DNA of 64,000 bases, from positions 4,898,001 through 4,962,000 of the forward strand of contig OX467084.1 in NCBI GenBank assembly GCA_950106755.1, in the 5' to 3' direction. Both the position numbers and the translations under genes were made by a program. Below the pieces are notes generated by a model. It was not told the DNA's origin and did no database searches. It was given only the letters and a program-made list of their open reading frames with translations. This stretch comes from Climacium dendroides (taxonomy: Eukaryota; Streptophyta; Bryopsida; Hypnales; Climaciaceae). Shown here in pieces: positions 46,696-58,906 of this stretch (its first letter is position 1; the number at the start of each line of letters is the position of its first letter).

Positions 46696-46963
46696 CAGGG
46701 TTGTCATAACGGGCAAACTGGACCGGACGGACAAACGGTCCGGGTGGCTTTAATTTTGAGAGTTTTGCACCTTGATGATCCCGTCCGCGCCCTGACGATC
46801 CCGTTTGCACCGTGATGTCCACGCCCTGACAATCCCGTCCATGCCCTAACGATCCCGTCCGCGCCCTGAGTACAACATCCACGCCCTGAGTACAGCATCC
46901 ACGCCCTGTCGGGCAAATCGGACGGATGGGCGAATTGGACGTCCATCCACTATGAAAACCCTG
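46696..46963. mobile_element. hAT-like MITE with internal ~20-bp repeats
   Basis: 268 bp with ends CAGGGTTGTCATA and TATGAAAACCCTG, one mismatch in 13, flanked by the 8-bp duplication ACTTAATG (46688-46695 and 46964-46971). Such ends and an 8-bp duplication mark the hAT superfamily. The interior (about 46780-46900) is GC-rich with some six imperfect copies of a unit like CGTCCGCGCCCTGACGATCC. Confidence 0.8.
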
Positions 46964-47761
46964 ACTTAATGGATTTTGTGTTCTTTTTTTGTTCCTTTCT
47001 CTTTTCCTCCATAACAAACTTACTTCATATAATAAATGACATGGAAAGTACACCATAGAACCACTTTTTGGCCTTATTGTCCTTCCAAAGTTAAATAAAT
47101 AATCCTCCTATAGCACAACTTAAATGGATTTTGTGTTCTTATCCTTTTTGTTCCTTTGCCTTTGCCTCCATTAACAAGCTTGCTCCATGTGTAAATGACA
47201 TGGAAAGTACTCTACAAAATCACTTTTAGGCCTCATCGTCCTTCCAAGATTAAATAAATAACTTTCCTAAATACATAACTTAATGGAATAAATTATTTTC
47301 TTAAAAATCCTTGGTCCTTTTCCTTTGCCCCTATAACAAGCTTGCTCCATACAATGAATGACATGGAACGTACTCCATAGAATCACTTTTTGGCCTCGTT
47401 GTCCTTTCAAGATTAAATAAATAATCCTCCCAACAAATATCTTAATGGATTGTGTGTTCTTTTTCTTTTTGTTCCTTTTCCTTTGTTTGTCTCCATTAAT
47501 AAACTTGCTCCATACATAAATGACATGGAAAGTACTCCACACAATCACTTTGGGGCCTCATTGTCCTTCCAAGATTAAATAAATAATTTTCCTAAACACA
47601 TAATCCAATGGATTTAAAAAAATATGTATATCCTTGACCCTTTTCCTTTTCCTCCATTAACAAGCTTGCTCCATAAAATAAATGACATAGAAAGTACTCC
47701 ATAGAATCACTTTTTGACCTCATCGTCCTTCATAGGTTAAATAAATAATCCTCCCAACATA

Positions 47762-47886
47762 CAAGACTTTTTTTTGGCAAATTTTTGCTAGATGTATCAG
47801 AACTGTAGCCAATCTAGCTTCATCCTTCCCAAAATTGACCTCTGCCACTAAAAGGGACTCTAATCCATAAAGGAAAGCCCTACAAG
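47762..47886 (-). pseudogene. Retroposed-looking TPR-like coding fragment
   Basis: A 125-bp insert flanked by CAACATA (47755-47761 and 47887-47893), breaking the last unit of the 162-bp array. On the minus strand one open frame reads AEVNFGKDEARLATVLIHLA then KICQKK, which resembles the TPR_12 pattern of kinesin-light-chain-like proteins (E-x-x-F-G-x-D-x-x-x-x-A-T-x-L-x-x-L-A). An A run follows at its minus-strand 3' side. It is probably a retroposed scrap of a mRNA; I cannot name the source gene. Confidence 0.4.
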
Positions 47887-47970
47887 CAACATATAACTTA
47901 ATGGATTGTGTGTTCTTTTTTTTCGGGTCCCTTTTCCTTTGCCTCCATAACAAACTTGCTCCATATACTT

Positions 47971-48587
47971 TAAAAAAAGAGTCAGTCAGTGAAGGGAAAT
48001 TTCATCCGTTTGCTTTGTTTAAGTTATGTGACGGACTTTGGGACGGTTTCCATTTAACAATGAACTTGGTGAGGCGCTGGCTGCACACTTGGCATGCATG
48101 AGGACGTACAATCTGTTTGTTTTCCCACGACTTCTGTTACCAATGTTGCGTGCCTCCCGGAGTCCAGGTCCGTCGCCCCTCCTCCTGGTGGCCATTGGTC
48201 CCTGGAGTGTGCATGGAACACGCACAGAGCGCAATCGAAGACACGCAGCGACTCGACTGACAGAGCGAGCGAGCAAGAGAAACGCCAGGTAACTTACGCA
48301 CCACTACAGCTCAGCTGCTGGAGTCCTGGAGGGGTGGAAACAAAAACGAAGGGTTGGATGTGGAGTCCATTGGAGGACAACCCGACACTTTTCCTTACAC
48401 TTTTTATGCACTGCATATCTTGGTGATGAAAATGATGAAACTTTGATGTGAAATTGGTAGAGGATCCCAACCCAAGTCATCTCGTATTTTTTCAACACTC
48501 GCAGGATATTCTATGAATTTTCAAAGTTGAAAGTTGATAAGGTACCTATTACTCAAGCTTGTTGAATCCCTTCAAGCAAAAGATGCT
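47971..48587. other. Intergenic GC-richer stretch
   Basis: Frames of 66 to 110 codons on both strands, no family recognised. Confidence 0.3.
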
Positions 48588-48747
48588 TCAACTCCCATTG
48601 GGTGCCTTGAAAGAACTCTTCAACTCTTCCATTGGTGGGCTTCATAAGAACTCTTCAACTCCCCCATTGGATGCTTGAAAAGAACTCTTCAACTCCCCCA
48701 TTGGTTGCCTCAAAAGAACTCTTCAACCCCCATTGGTGGTTCAAAAG
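48588..48747. repeat. Minisatellite, ~34-bp unit, five copies
   Basis: TTCAACTCCCCCATTGG-type core recurs at about 48587, 48619, 48654, 48688 and 48722, each followed by a 'aaaagaactc' type link. Confidence 0.85.
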
Positions 48748-49405
48748 TGATTGTGGTGGTTGTTGGGAGATGTAATGACTCTTTTGCAACCCTTCTTTTC
48801 TCCTTCCAAGAACCTTCAGTTGGTAGATGGCCCTAAACGGATTGCGGCCTTGGAATTGGGTGTCTCTACCTTGGAGACAAAAGACAAAGATAATTATGCT
48901 AATTGAACAAGGTAATGGCAAAAAAAATTGAAATTTTATTATAGAAATGAAAGGGGCAAAGCCCTCATGTTTATAGTTTTTTAAGTTAGAAAACAAAATA
49001 ATCGATAGTCCTTGAGTGTGAAATCCAAAGATAGTTTGGCAGCCTAATCAATATGTGGATATGATGTTGGAAGGTCTTTTAAACTATGAGAGAATCGCGT
49101 GGAAGCAACAATGAAGTCTATAAAGAAGATCTTGTCTATAGTTGCCAAAAGAGTGTTTTCTAGAGTTTTAATGCACAATAGACCATGCATCTTTTTTTTG
49201 CAATAGAACAAATTTGACTTTTAGGTAGAAGTTTCAACCTAGTCTCTAATTGATTTGAATTCATGTTGTGGTCTATATAGTTTGGATTCTCACTTTGCAC
49301 TTGGATAAAACACTCTTGACTTGGGTTGAGTTGAACTTACATTCTCACAATGAATCTTTCCTTTCATTTGCATCCAAAATACTAAATCTAAAGATCAAGC
49401 AATAA
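48748..49405. other. AT-rich intergenic DNA
   Basis: A minus frame at 48655-48996 is not recognised. No repeat ends. Confidence 0.4.
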
Positions 49406-50332
49406 CCCCTACAAGTCCGTAGCATTTTTGGATTTAAAAACATCATTGTTTTTGAAGCGTTGTAGGATTACATATCACTAACTAAGGTATATAAATCTCA
49501 ACCATACAATCTTGTAGTGTATGTGTTGTAGAAGACGTGAAACAAATTTAGAATCCTTTGGCCGTATAGATTGCAAGATTATAATGTTTTAGTGTTGAAA
49601 AAGGATGCTAAATTTTTTCTAGCAACACATTAGAGGTGAAATGCAATTTCTAAACCTACTCAAATGAAAAAACTTCAAATATATATAAAGTGTTTCAAAA
49701 CCTACATACAAACACATTGGTTGAAAAATACATTATTCAAATAACTCTACGTGTCTACAAAATGACTTTCAAATGTAAAAAAAGTAGTAAAAAATCCCAT
49801 CCAAAACTAAACCTCTGTCTTACTATTGAAATACTTTTTAAGCACTTGTAACTTCTTGGAATGATGTGAAATTTTAACTACACAAACTAGATTACTATGT
49901 GCAACATTTGTAATTTTTTAAATGAAAATGAAAATTATATGAAGAAGAAAAAATAAGCCAAAAATGTCCATATTTTGAACTTTGAATGGATCCCAAAACA
50001 ACTTGGATTAATATGAAATGTTACCATAATAACTAAACTTCAATGGAAATCTAATCCAACAAATTTTGCTAAAAACAAACATTGGATGACGGAGATACAA
50101 ACCCCTACAATTGCAACCATCAAAATGAAGTTTGGTAAACTCAAATTGAGTCAGTGAATTTTCAAAAAACCAATACATCTTTGATTGATCTAAAAACTAT
50201 ACTATGCATATGGAACTAGAAGAGAGAGCACAAATTTTCCAACACGTTTTATCAAATGCAAAAGTTACAACACTCCAAATTTGACTTTCAAACTATGTGG
50301 AGACATTTTTGATCACTTGGGGCACTTATAGA
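49406..50332 (+). mobile_element. TTAA-flanked element, family A (copy 4)
   Basis: The left end CCCCTACAAGTCCGTAGC follows ATAA (a one-base change from TTAA). The right end is CACTTATAGA followed by TTAA at 50333-50336. About 927 bp. Interior 'accatacaatcttgtag', 'gccgtatagattgcaagatt' matches the family. Confidence 0.6.
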
Positions 50333-50336
50333 TTAA

Positions 50337-51050
50337 CCCCAAAGTTTTGCATTAATTTGACGCCTAAAATTGCTTTAGAATACTCATATCGAAAGCAAGG
50401 CTACAATATTCATCAATATTTATTCTTTAACAAATTCAATTATAGAATCTTTTAAAGGTGAAGTTTTGTCTTTCAATATTTTTTTAGGAAAACATACACA
50501 CACATACACACACAAAAAAAAACAAAAAAACTTGTGCAATTTAGCCAATGTATCTCAAAATAATTGAGAATATGTGAAAAAATTCAACAATTTTTTTCAT
50601 ATCCATCTTTGAAAAAATTATAAAGTGGACGATAGGGCTTGATGAAAGAATAACTACTATGCTAATAACTTTGACAAGAATTTGAGGTTTTTCAATTTCA
50701 ATGGTGAGAATGTTCCGAGGAATGTTCTAATAAGCAGTGTTGTTTTTATTTAAAACATTTAGAAATTGAGAACAACAAACAACTTCATTTGTTTTTTTTT
50801 CCTTCATTGCCCACAAAACAAAACTCTTTAAAAATTTCATCTCATAAATTGAAATTGAGTGAGTTAGAGGTTTTTGTATAGGTATCAATTTGTCTGGCCA
50901 AATAAAGTTTATTTATTTATTTTGAGTATAAAGTTCATACATAGAATATGATGAGTAGAAGCTATCCTAAAATTTCATGCAAAAGAAAATCCAAAATATG
51001 ATGTCAATAGAATATACTTTAGTTTTTAAAAAGCCTAAAGTGGATTCATT
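50337..51050 (-). mobile_element. TTAA-flanked element, family B (copy 2, reversed, truncated)
   Basis: Starts with CCCCAAAG right after the TTAA at 50333-50336 that also ends copy A4. Next come 'gcctaaaattgctttag', 'gaaagcaaggctacaatatt' and 'catcaatatttattctttaa', the inverse of 28400-28520. Near 51030-51045 'aaaaagcctaaagtgga' is the inverse of 25600-25615, after which the end is missing. Confidence 0.6.
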
Positions 51051-51569
51051 AAGCTTCCACCAAAATGATAAGCAAATACTACCAAAATAGTTACTAGATA
51101 ACAAAATTATTCTTTCTTGAAAACAAAATTCTATTTGATTTTTGATTCCCCCAGTCATCAATATTCATTTCAACATACCATGAAGATAGGGCAAGGTCAA
51201 TATTTTTCTTCTAAAAATATAATTAATTCCTAAAAATAAGATCCAATAGATGCTAAAAATAGAATTAATCCACAAGATTTTTTGTTTTCATATTTAAAAA
51301 AAAAATAGTTTTCCAAAATTTTTGGCATATATATATTTTTAAATCTATAAAATTTGTTGTATAATATTTTCCAATACTATAATATAGAATATCAATTTTT
51401 AGACATGTTCATGTCAAATAATAGTGTAAACAAAAGAGTTGAAAACGATTCTCTTTTGAAGTGAAGATTGGTCAATTTCAATACGTCATTAAATTCTTGT
51501 CAAATTCTCAAAATTTGATTAGTAGAGAGCTATGTCTTGTACATTAGGAAGATAATTAGTCCTCATTAT
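51051..51569. other. AT-rich intergenic DNA
   Basis: No gene or further repeat structure named. Confidence 0.4.
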
Positions 51570-52498
51570 CCCCTAAAGTTCCTTCACTATATTTTCACCA
51601 AAAACACTCCAAAACTGCCATTTCTAGTACAAGTACCAAATTTTTGAAAAGAAACTTCTTTTGACACTTGTAACCATGGGACCTTGTAGTATGCTAACTT
51701 GAGAACGCACTATAAAAATTTCAGAAATTTCCATCTCATGGATTGCAAGATATAAGCATTCAAATTCACTGAAATCATTTTTTTAGCCCTGCAGAAAAAA
51801 ATTGGCAGTTGCACTTCACAAGCTCACTTTCCTATGAAAAAATGTCCAAAATGGTGGTTGCTCTTAGGATTTTTTTCCTAAACAAGTTGGTTACATGCTT
51901 GAAAAGTTTCAGATCATTTGGAATTGTACATCATATAGGAAAAAAATAGTAAGTAGACAATAGTAGAGAATGATTCAAATATTAAATTGTTAAGGATTTA
52001 ATTAAGAAATTGAAATATGCCAATCATATCCCAATGGTTGTAATGTTGTAATAAACAATCTACATCCTATGATTTTGTTTTATAAAAAAAAATTGAAAAT
52101 TGAGTAAGATAAAAAAAACTTCAAAGTTTATTTTAGAGTAGAGAATCCATAATTGCCTGCAAATAAAAACTGCTCATAACTTTCATCTCATATATCAAAA
52201 TAGAATGATTCAAAGCTTTCCACATATATGTAACTCTATAAAACCAATTTCAAATTTTTGTTTTTAAAAAAGTGATTTTTTTTATTTGCCTATATTGCCT
52301 AGCCGGTGAAAAAAGTAACATATTTGGCCATAACTTTTGACTCATATTTCCAAATGTCATGAAGTTTGGTGAATTTAAAAGATATTCTTTGCCACACCTT
52401 CTATTAAAATTTTGGCCTAAAATATGCAAATCTCTAGCCACATGCACTTGTCCAAAATTTCTTCACAGTTAAAAAAACACATGTTGATCCTTTAGGGG
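51570..52498 (+). mobile_element. TTAA-flanked element, family A (copy 5)
   Basis: The left end CCCCTAAAGTTCC follows TTAT (a one-base change). The right end GATCCTTTAGGGG is followed by TTAA at 52499-52502. About 929 bp. Interior 'aactgccatttctagtaca' and 'gattgcaagatat' match copy 2. Confidence 0.65.
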
Positions 52499-52502
52499 TT
52501 AA

Positions 52503-54222
52503 AAGGGTTGTTTCACTTTAAGGAATTCCCCTTAATAGAACTCACAATCCCTCTAAAGGATTGTAGCCATTGTTAATTATCAATGATGAATAATGGCCAC
52601 CAATTTATGTTATATATGTAATATTAAAATATTAAAAATTTAAAAAGAGAAATTTGACATGGTTGCACTCACACCACATTGGATTCCAAAATTTGTAATT
52701 TTATTTTTATTTTAATATTAATTCTTTTTAAAAATTTAAAAATGATTATTTTTCAATTATTGAATTGATATGTCCCACACTAATCAAGGCCTACAATTAG
52801 CTAGCCAATTTTTTTTTTCAATTTTTATGCACTTACAAATGTCTACTTAGAATCATTTTCTTTGGAAGTTTCGTTGCCAAAGAAGTGAGACTTAAAGCAA
52901 TATGGTTGGAATTCTATTTTGGCTAAACATAATCCTCACTCGAGGTCCCATCTATATAATATGAAAAGAATAAAAAGTGCAAAATAAGCATCCTAATGGG
53001 TTAATTGTATGCACAAATCTGCCCATTATAGATTCTACGCTCAAGCATCTTCAAAATGATTTTTTTTACTTTTCTTCCATTCTAGGACATACAATATCAT
53101 AGATGAGAAAAAAAATGAACCCAAGAGTTAGAACTTTTGTTTTTGTAGTTTGAAGCTCCAAATTGAGATTTGATCTTGAATCAGGACTTGGAGCATAGTG
53201 AAAAGTTGTCTATAAGGTATTTACACCCATAATCAACATTGCCAAATTTAGAACACCTACATTCAAACCAAAAGTGTTGCAAAAAGCTAGATTTTGACTA
53301 CACAACATATACACATCCAAAACATGAGAGGTTAATGAGAGCCTAGAGTCTATTTTTTATACACCTAGAGACAACTTTTTATATGAAATCCAAAGAGTGT
53401 CTCGATTTCATATGTCACATTTTTATCACTCCAATTTTTCATTCATCCACTCTTCCCCAAACCCTAAAAAAATCTTCATAGTTGGTAGGCGATACAACAG
53501 GGGTGTTGTTGCAAATGTGACAACAATTGTAATGCTCGTACTTTTAAAAATTCATAACTTTTTCATACGGTGTCCAAATAATGCATTCTAAAGCCTGTTA
53601 GAATCACATTTCAGTTGTCAATAAGCCCCAATAAAAAAATTTATGTTTAATAATAGTAGCCATCCTCAGTGACGATTATAGGTGTTTGTACCTTCGTTGC
53701 TTCCTCCTCTTCTTTTCCATGAAGTTTGGAATGGTGCCTGCAGTGGGAGTACCATAAACTTGAGGCAATGATGATGTGAACAGTAGACCCTTCAATCCTC
53801 ATGATCCATGAAGAATCCAGTTTAACTTAGAAAATAATGTTTAATTTCTGACCACACTATTTGAAAATGGTCTGTTCCTATTTTACAAAATTACAGATTC
53901 TGATTCTAGAAGTACCAACTACAGTTCCTACGGGGACTTTTTTTTCTTTTTTTTTCTTTTCTTTCTGGTGCCAGATTGCACCAGAAGTAATAATTTGGCT
54001 AAAAAATGCCAAAACTATGCTAAAAAACTTAGATGAAATCATTAGATTGTGAATGAAAATCAAATTGGAGACATGTGATATGTGCTAATGTGATACTCTC
54101 TATCCAATATGTGGATGAATGTTGAAATTTGGAGCACCACTATAACGTTTTATATTGCCTCTTTGGCACTTCCTAAAAAATGAAAAAAAAAATCTTGGTT
54201 CCCACCCAATGTAGGTTTTTAA
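52503..54222. other. AT-rich intergenic DNA
   Basis: No gene recognised. 'cctcatgatccatgaag' at 53798-53814 is a stray copy of the first half of the island motif. Confidence 0.4.
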
Positions 54223-54779
54223 CCCTTAAGCACTCTAATATGTAATTTATTGACGATGAACATATTCATCTTTTTGTTTCTTTCTTAGAATTGTTTGGAT
54301 GAAAGTCATCCTAATTTGTAAAGATTCTTTATCAAGTTCTTCTCCTATCTAATGGTTGAATTTGGTGTTAGTAGAGTAAATATTTTTTTTAAACTAAAAA
54401 TGTGGAAGTATATTAAGTGGTTGACCAAGCCAAAATTGGATTTGCTAAAATGGGGAAATAGATTTAAAGAATAGTAAAATTTCAAAAAATCACTATGTCA
54501 AGAGAAACTCATTTCAAATCCATATCAACAAGTTTTACTCAAAAAATGATGATATTTTGTTTGTAATTGAATTTAGAAGTAATTTTAAAATTTTCCTTTC
54601 AAAATTTATAAAAAAAATATTAGTGATACCATTAATGAATCTAATCATACAAATGGAATCTAAAATTAAAAATCTACAACTTTCATTTACAAATCAATTC
54701 CAAAATATTCTTATGAATAGTATTTTATGATGATTTTTCCAAATTATTAGTTCTTGAAAGGACTTTGGATGATTAGGGG
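54223..54779 (+). mobile_element. TTAA-flanked element, 557 bp
   Basis: Between TTAA at 54219-54222 and 54780-54783. The ends are CCCTTAAGCACTC and GGATGATTAGGGG, a weak inverted repeat. Interior not aligned with families A or B, so family membership is open. Confidence 0.5.
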
Positions 54780-54783
54780 TTAA

Positions 54784-55232
54784 ATGATGTAAAAGAGCTG
54801 CTAATTTTGTAATGAAATTTGCAAATAATTTTGTGAATTTCATTTAAGGTGGAAACACCTAAAATGATTGACAAAATAAACAATTCAACAGAGTTGGAGG
54901 CACTTTCTCTAGAAAAATTATGATTTTTGTAGTAGTAGTAGCAATTGAAAATCATGAATATAAAAAAATTCAAGTATGACATGTAATATCTATGAATTTT
55001 CAAAGTGGAAGCTTCATAGCCCACTAAAATTGTTATACAACTTGGTTTTAAAACCAAACTTTAGAGAATTGAGTAGTCAACAAATGGTGATCCAATATAG
55101 GAGCAATTTAATAACACTTTAGGAAATTTAATTTAATGGAAGTCTAGTTGTTAAGAGTGGATATAGGGATGGTTTGGGATCTTTCCACCTTAAGATGAAA
55201 GTGAGATACGTGCATAATGTTTTTTCAATTAA
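54784..55232. other. AT-rich intergenic DNA
   Basis: A minus frame of 94 codons at 54773-55057 is not recognised. Confidence 0.4.
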
Positions 55233-56313
55233 CCTCTAAAGGACCAAGGATCCCACTTTGGGCTTTTTGAGGATACAAATAGGCTCTATTGACTTCATAA
55301 CTTGGATTTTTTACATGAATTGTTTAGGATAGATGCTACTTTCATCATAATCTACATGTAAAGCTTTGTTTCATGTCATTCCAACAATATTACAAAAGTT
55401 ACAAGGATTTTTTTGATTTGCAACCCATTTTCCAACCTATTGACTAAAATGCACAAATTATAGGACATACCCTATACTTGGGTCAAATTTGTTAAAAAAT
55501 AATTCAAAAAATAATTAAATATAGCATATAATGAAAATTTTGGAAATTATAACATGGTGTAATTGAATAGGGTAGAAAACATTAATAAAAATAATTTGTA
55601 TCCTTAAAAAATTGGATGAAAAATAAAAATTAATATACATATCAAGGTGATTGCTTTATAAATGTAAAAAATTCTATAGAATACATAAGTTTACTAAGCT
55701 TAGTCATTTTTCCCCCTCAAAGAGAGATTGTGTTCATTGAAAGGGATTGAAACTTTAACTAGTCCTTCTACTAACTTATTAAATTGGAAGGCCACATTGT
55801 TAAAGTTCATGAAAGACCTTGCTAAAGGTTAAAAAATATTCCAAATATTATGAAATGAAATTCCAAAGATTCTAAATCTAATTAGTGAAAGGATATTCAA
55901 CCCCAAAATAAATGATTCCATATGGAGTCTAACAAATGTGATCCAAATGTACAATATGGTTTTTTTTTCTAAAAATGTTGAAAAACAAAATTTCATCTTT
56001 GGAAAGGGCTAGAAAGCCTACATCTTGAAGTTTAGGCACATTGAACTTGAAATCAATGAAGATTTCTACTCTAAAATTTTGGTACAATGTATTTAAACAA
56101 GCTAACTAAAGGATTATCACTACTAGAAATTTCAGCAATTTCAGTCAATTCGGTCGCGTTGATTTGGTCATTTTTTGACAGAAATTTGCTGAAATCAACA
56201 GATTTCTAGTAGTGTATATAGTTGGATTTGCTAAAAAATAAATATTGATGAAGATTTTGCTTTGAGGACAAGTATTTTGAAGTAGTTGTAGGCCTCTAAA
56301 CATGAAAGGATTT
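55233..56313 (+). mobile_element. TTAA-flanked element, family B (copy 3)
   Basis: The left end CCTCTAAAGGACCAAGG follows TTAA at 55229-55232. It runs through landmarks shared with copy 1 to 'gcctctaaacatgaaagga' at about 56310, where the right end is decayed (TTTAGCTCC). The insert at 56118-56214 is absent from copy 1. Confidence 0.65.
56118..56214. mobile_element. 97-bp CACTA-like MITE
   Basis: The ends CACTACTAGAAATTTC and the inverse GATTTCTAGTAGTG, with the 3-bp duplication TAT on both sides (56115-56117 and 56215-56217). The CACTACTAGAAA end is characteristic of plant CACTA (En/Spm) elements. Copy 1 of family B at about 28410 lacks it. Confidence 0.75.
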
Positions 56314-57731
56314 AGCTCCTAACATCCCATCGTTCCCTTGGGGGATAAATAGGTTTTGAATATGTTTATATACTATATCCAATGGTAAGGATAGTCAAAT
56401 AATATTTCTAAACTATATGCCAAATTAAAAAAATCATACATGAGAAAAACAAACATTTTTATTCCTAAGTAATAATCAAAATACACTTTTCAACTTTAAT
56501 TAATTATTTGGCATGGGATGTCAACCCTAACCACTAGGTATGGTATTCTCAATTTTTGACTTTATTATTTGAATTTTATTCTAGAGATGTGAAATTGTAG
56601 AAGCTTCTCAAGTATTTTATTTTCACATTAATCAAACATATGGTTTAGAAACTATAGCCATTTTTGTGCAAAATGCAAGTCATGGTAGAGTTTTGACATT
56701 AGAACATACATTAAATTCCAAGGGCAACAATGGGGGAAAGGAAGAAGTTTACGAAGAAGGCAAGGGGTGAAGTCTTTATGAATGTGGAGTATGAGGATTG
56801 CGACACTATTGGGGTTGCTTTGGGATGCTAGTCATTCCCCAAGGAATGGCTTGTGAGTTTGATAAATTGTTGTATGAGTGTGTAAGGCCATTTCTTGCCC
56901 ATGTGTGTGAGAAGGGAAGGCCTTGATAATCTAAGATAATATTTCTTTTTGTGTGGAGAGTATAATTTTGTTAATTGTATAGGGCAGCCATGTTGGTTGC
57001 AAAAAAAAACCCAGTGAATAATTTAGAATTGAGCTATAATATGGTAGAGAAGAGAGTTGGATATTGTGTATTGTGAGTTTAGAGTGGATAAACTATTCTT
57101 AGGTGTTTTGTATTTGTGCCTTTCATGTAGTTGTAGGATTTTTGTTTCAAGTGTTTGGAGGGATAGTCTATGAATGTGTGAGATGGCATGCATTATTACT
57201 ATGGTATTATTGCTAAAGTCATTGGAGTCTAGTATTGAGATGGTGATGAGGTATTTGCCTTAGTCATCAAATAAGTGTGCAAGTGTTGTTTTACATGGAG
57301 ATGGTAAGAAAAAAATACATCAATATCTTTATTTGGGTTTTATTCATTTGAGGTGATTGTTATGAGTGGTATTAGTAAATTGTTGACTAAAAATTATATA
57401 CCTTGTTTTTGAGGTTGGTTGGATTGATTTTTATTTATGTTTAGCAAATGTGTATTTTATCTATTTTTATAGTATTGATGTATAAGATATAAGTTATGGG
57501 TGCCTATAGATGTGTTAGATTGAGAGAAAAAAGAATTTTCAATTGTCTATTTTAGATGGATGAGGTTGTTCAATGGCATTGGAAGTTTTTTGTAATGTGT
57601 TTTTATATGCAATGTACGTTTGTGAAGATTGTGTATTTTTCGTTATTTCTTGCAATATATTGGATATTTGTTTTGGTCTTTGGTGATGTGCAAAGGAAGT
57701 TTTTACATGTGTCTTGGCATGTTGAATCCTT
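56314..57731. other. AT-rich intergenic DNA
   Basis: No gene recognised; the 78-codon frame at 57556-57792 is hydrophobic but overlaps a hairpin arm and has no family. Confidence 0.4.
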
Positions 57732-57861
57732 AGAAGAAAACCTTGTTGCTCTCAATACAATCTACGTGACAATTTTATATTTTGTAACATAAAAACATCA
57801 ATTTCAATACAATTACAAAAACGTCATGTAGATTGTGTTGAGAGCAACAAGGTTTTCTTCT
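57732..57861. ncRNA. Candidate hairpin RNA or foldback element
   Basis: Arms at 57732-57770 and 57823-57861 (39 bp each) pair with about three mismatches; AACCTTGTTGCTCTCAA and its inverse form the core. The loop is about 52 nt. The size fits a plant miRNA precursor or a short foldback element. No known miRNA sequence is recognised, so which one is open. Confidence 0.4.
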
Positions 57862-58906
57862 AGTGTGTTTTGAATGTCTATAATATCAATGTTTTGCGTG
57901 GTTTGAGTTTGTTATTGAGAAGAAGTGGACTGGAAATGGATCATGATGTATCCTCACCTAATTTTGTTACTATACACATGTGTTCTTTATTGTATAACCT
58001 AAATCTAATATAGTCCATCTTTGTCTTATGTGATTTGTTCCATATGAATAAAAAAAATGACAACCATAGATTTAGGTTTTAAAATGACAATGTATACATT
58101 GTGATGTTATTGCATCTTTTGATTACATTGTGAGAGAATGTCAATTCTAGAGCCAAACATTAATCATTTTCTATAGGGATACACATGGCATTACCCCATT
58201 CAATGTTAAACTTTTTGGAAGGGGTACAAATGATACATTATAGTGCAAGTAGTCTTTGACCACATTGCATCATGTGAGAAGAAGTGTTGCAAACTAAATT
58301 ATTTTATTCATTAATTGCACCCCTCATATTTGTATTGCTTATTAAATTACCCCTCTCCATATATTTGTATTTTTCAAGAAGCAATCTTGCTTGCAATCAA
58401 TATGGGATCTCATATATATTTCATATCTACATGAATTTTTATCTGTATTCATATCCTAAAGCAACAGCCAAGATCGTCTCAGTGGCATCAATGGCCAAAC
58501 TTTTTTCTTCCAATATTGCAAATTGATGGCCCTGAAAGGGGAGACACATTTTTTTTCTTGTTAACATCAATGGCTGAGATTTTTTGTAATTATAGGGGGT
58601 ACTAATGGCAAGGGTTAGGGTTGATTGCCTCTCTTTGCCACATTGTCATAAGGTAGGTTTATAATTTTGTTCATTTAACATATACCCAATTGCCATGCAA
58701 ACAACTTTTCAATTTTCTAACCTCCAAATTTAGTTTCAATACCTACAAAAGTCATCTTCCTTAATTTTGAAAACTTGTTTGTTGAGCTTTGACATTTTAT
58801 ATTCATTTTCCAATGTTTCAATCTAGTTTGCAAACTTTTTTGTATATTAATGTCTCTCTTCTCTCTCTTTCTTGCTAGTGGAAGAAATCTCATTTCATTT
58901 AAAAAA
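57862..58906. other. AT-rich intergenic DNA with possible LINE tail
   Basis: At 58880-58907 'gaagaaatctcatttcattt' and an A run resemble a LINE 3' end, just before the second hairpin. Nothing else named. A GATA(T)-like patch lies at 58365-58455. Confidence 0.35.

Larger units (their letters stand above)
46600..47970. repeat. Tandem array of ~162-bp units
   Basis: The anchor GACATGGAAAGTAC or a variant recurs at 46605, 47038, 47197, 47360, 47522 and 47684, giving spacings of 159 to 163 bp. The first gap (433) becomes 157 once a 268-bp insert and its 8-bp duplication are removed. The last unit carries a second insert of 125 bp. Each unit has 'ccttccaagattaaataa', 'aacttaatgg' and 'caagcttgctccat'. 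Units are diverged from one another. Confidence 0.8.
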
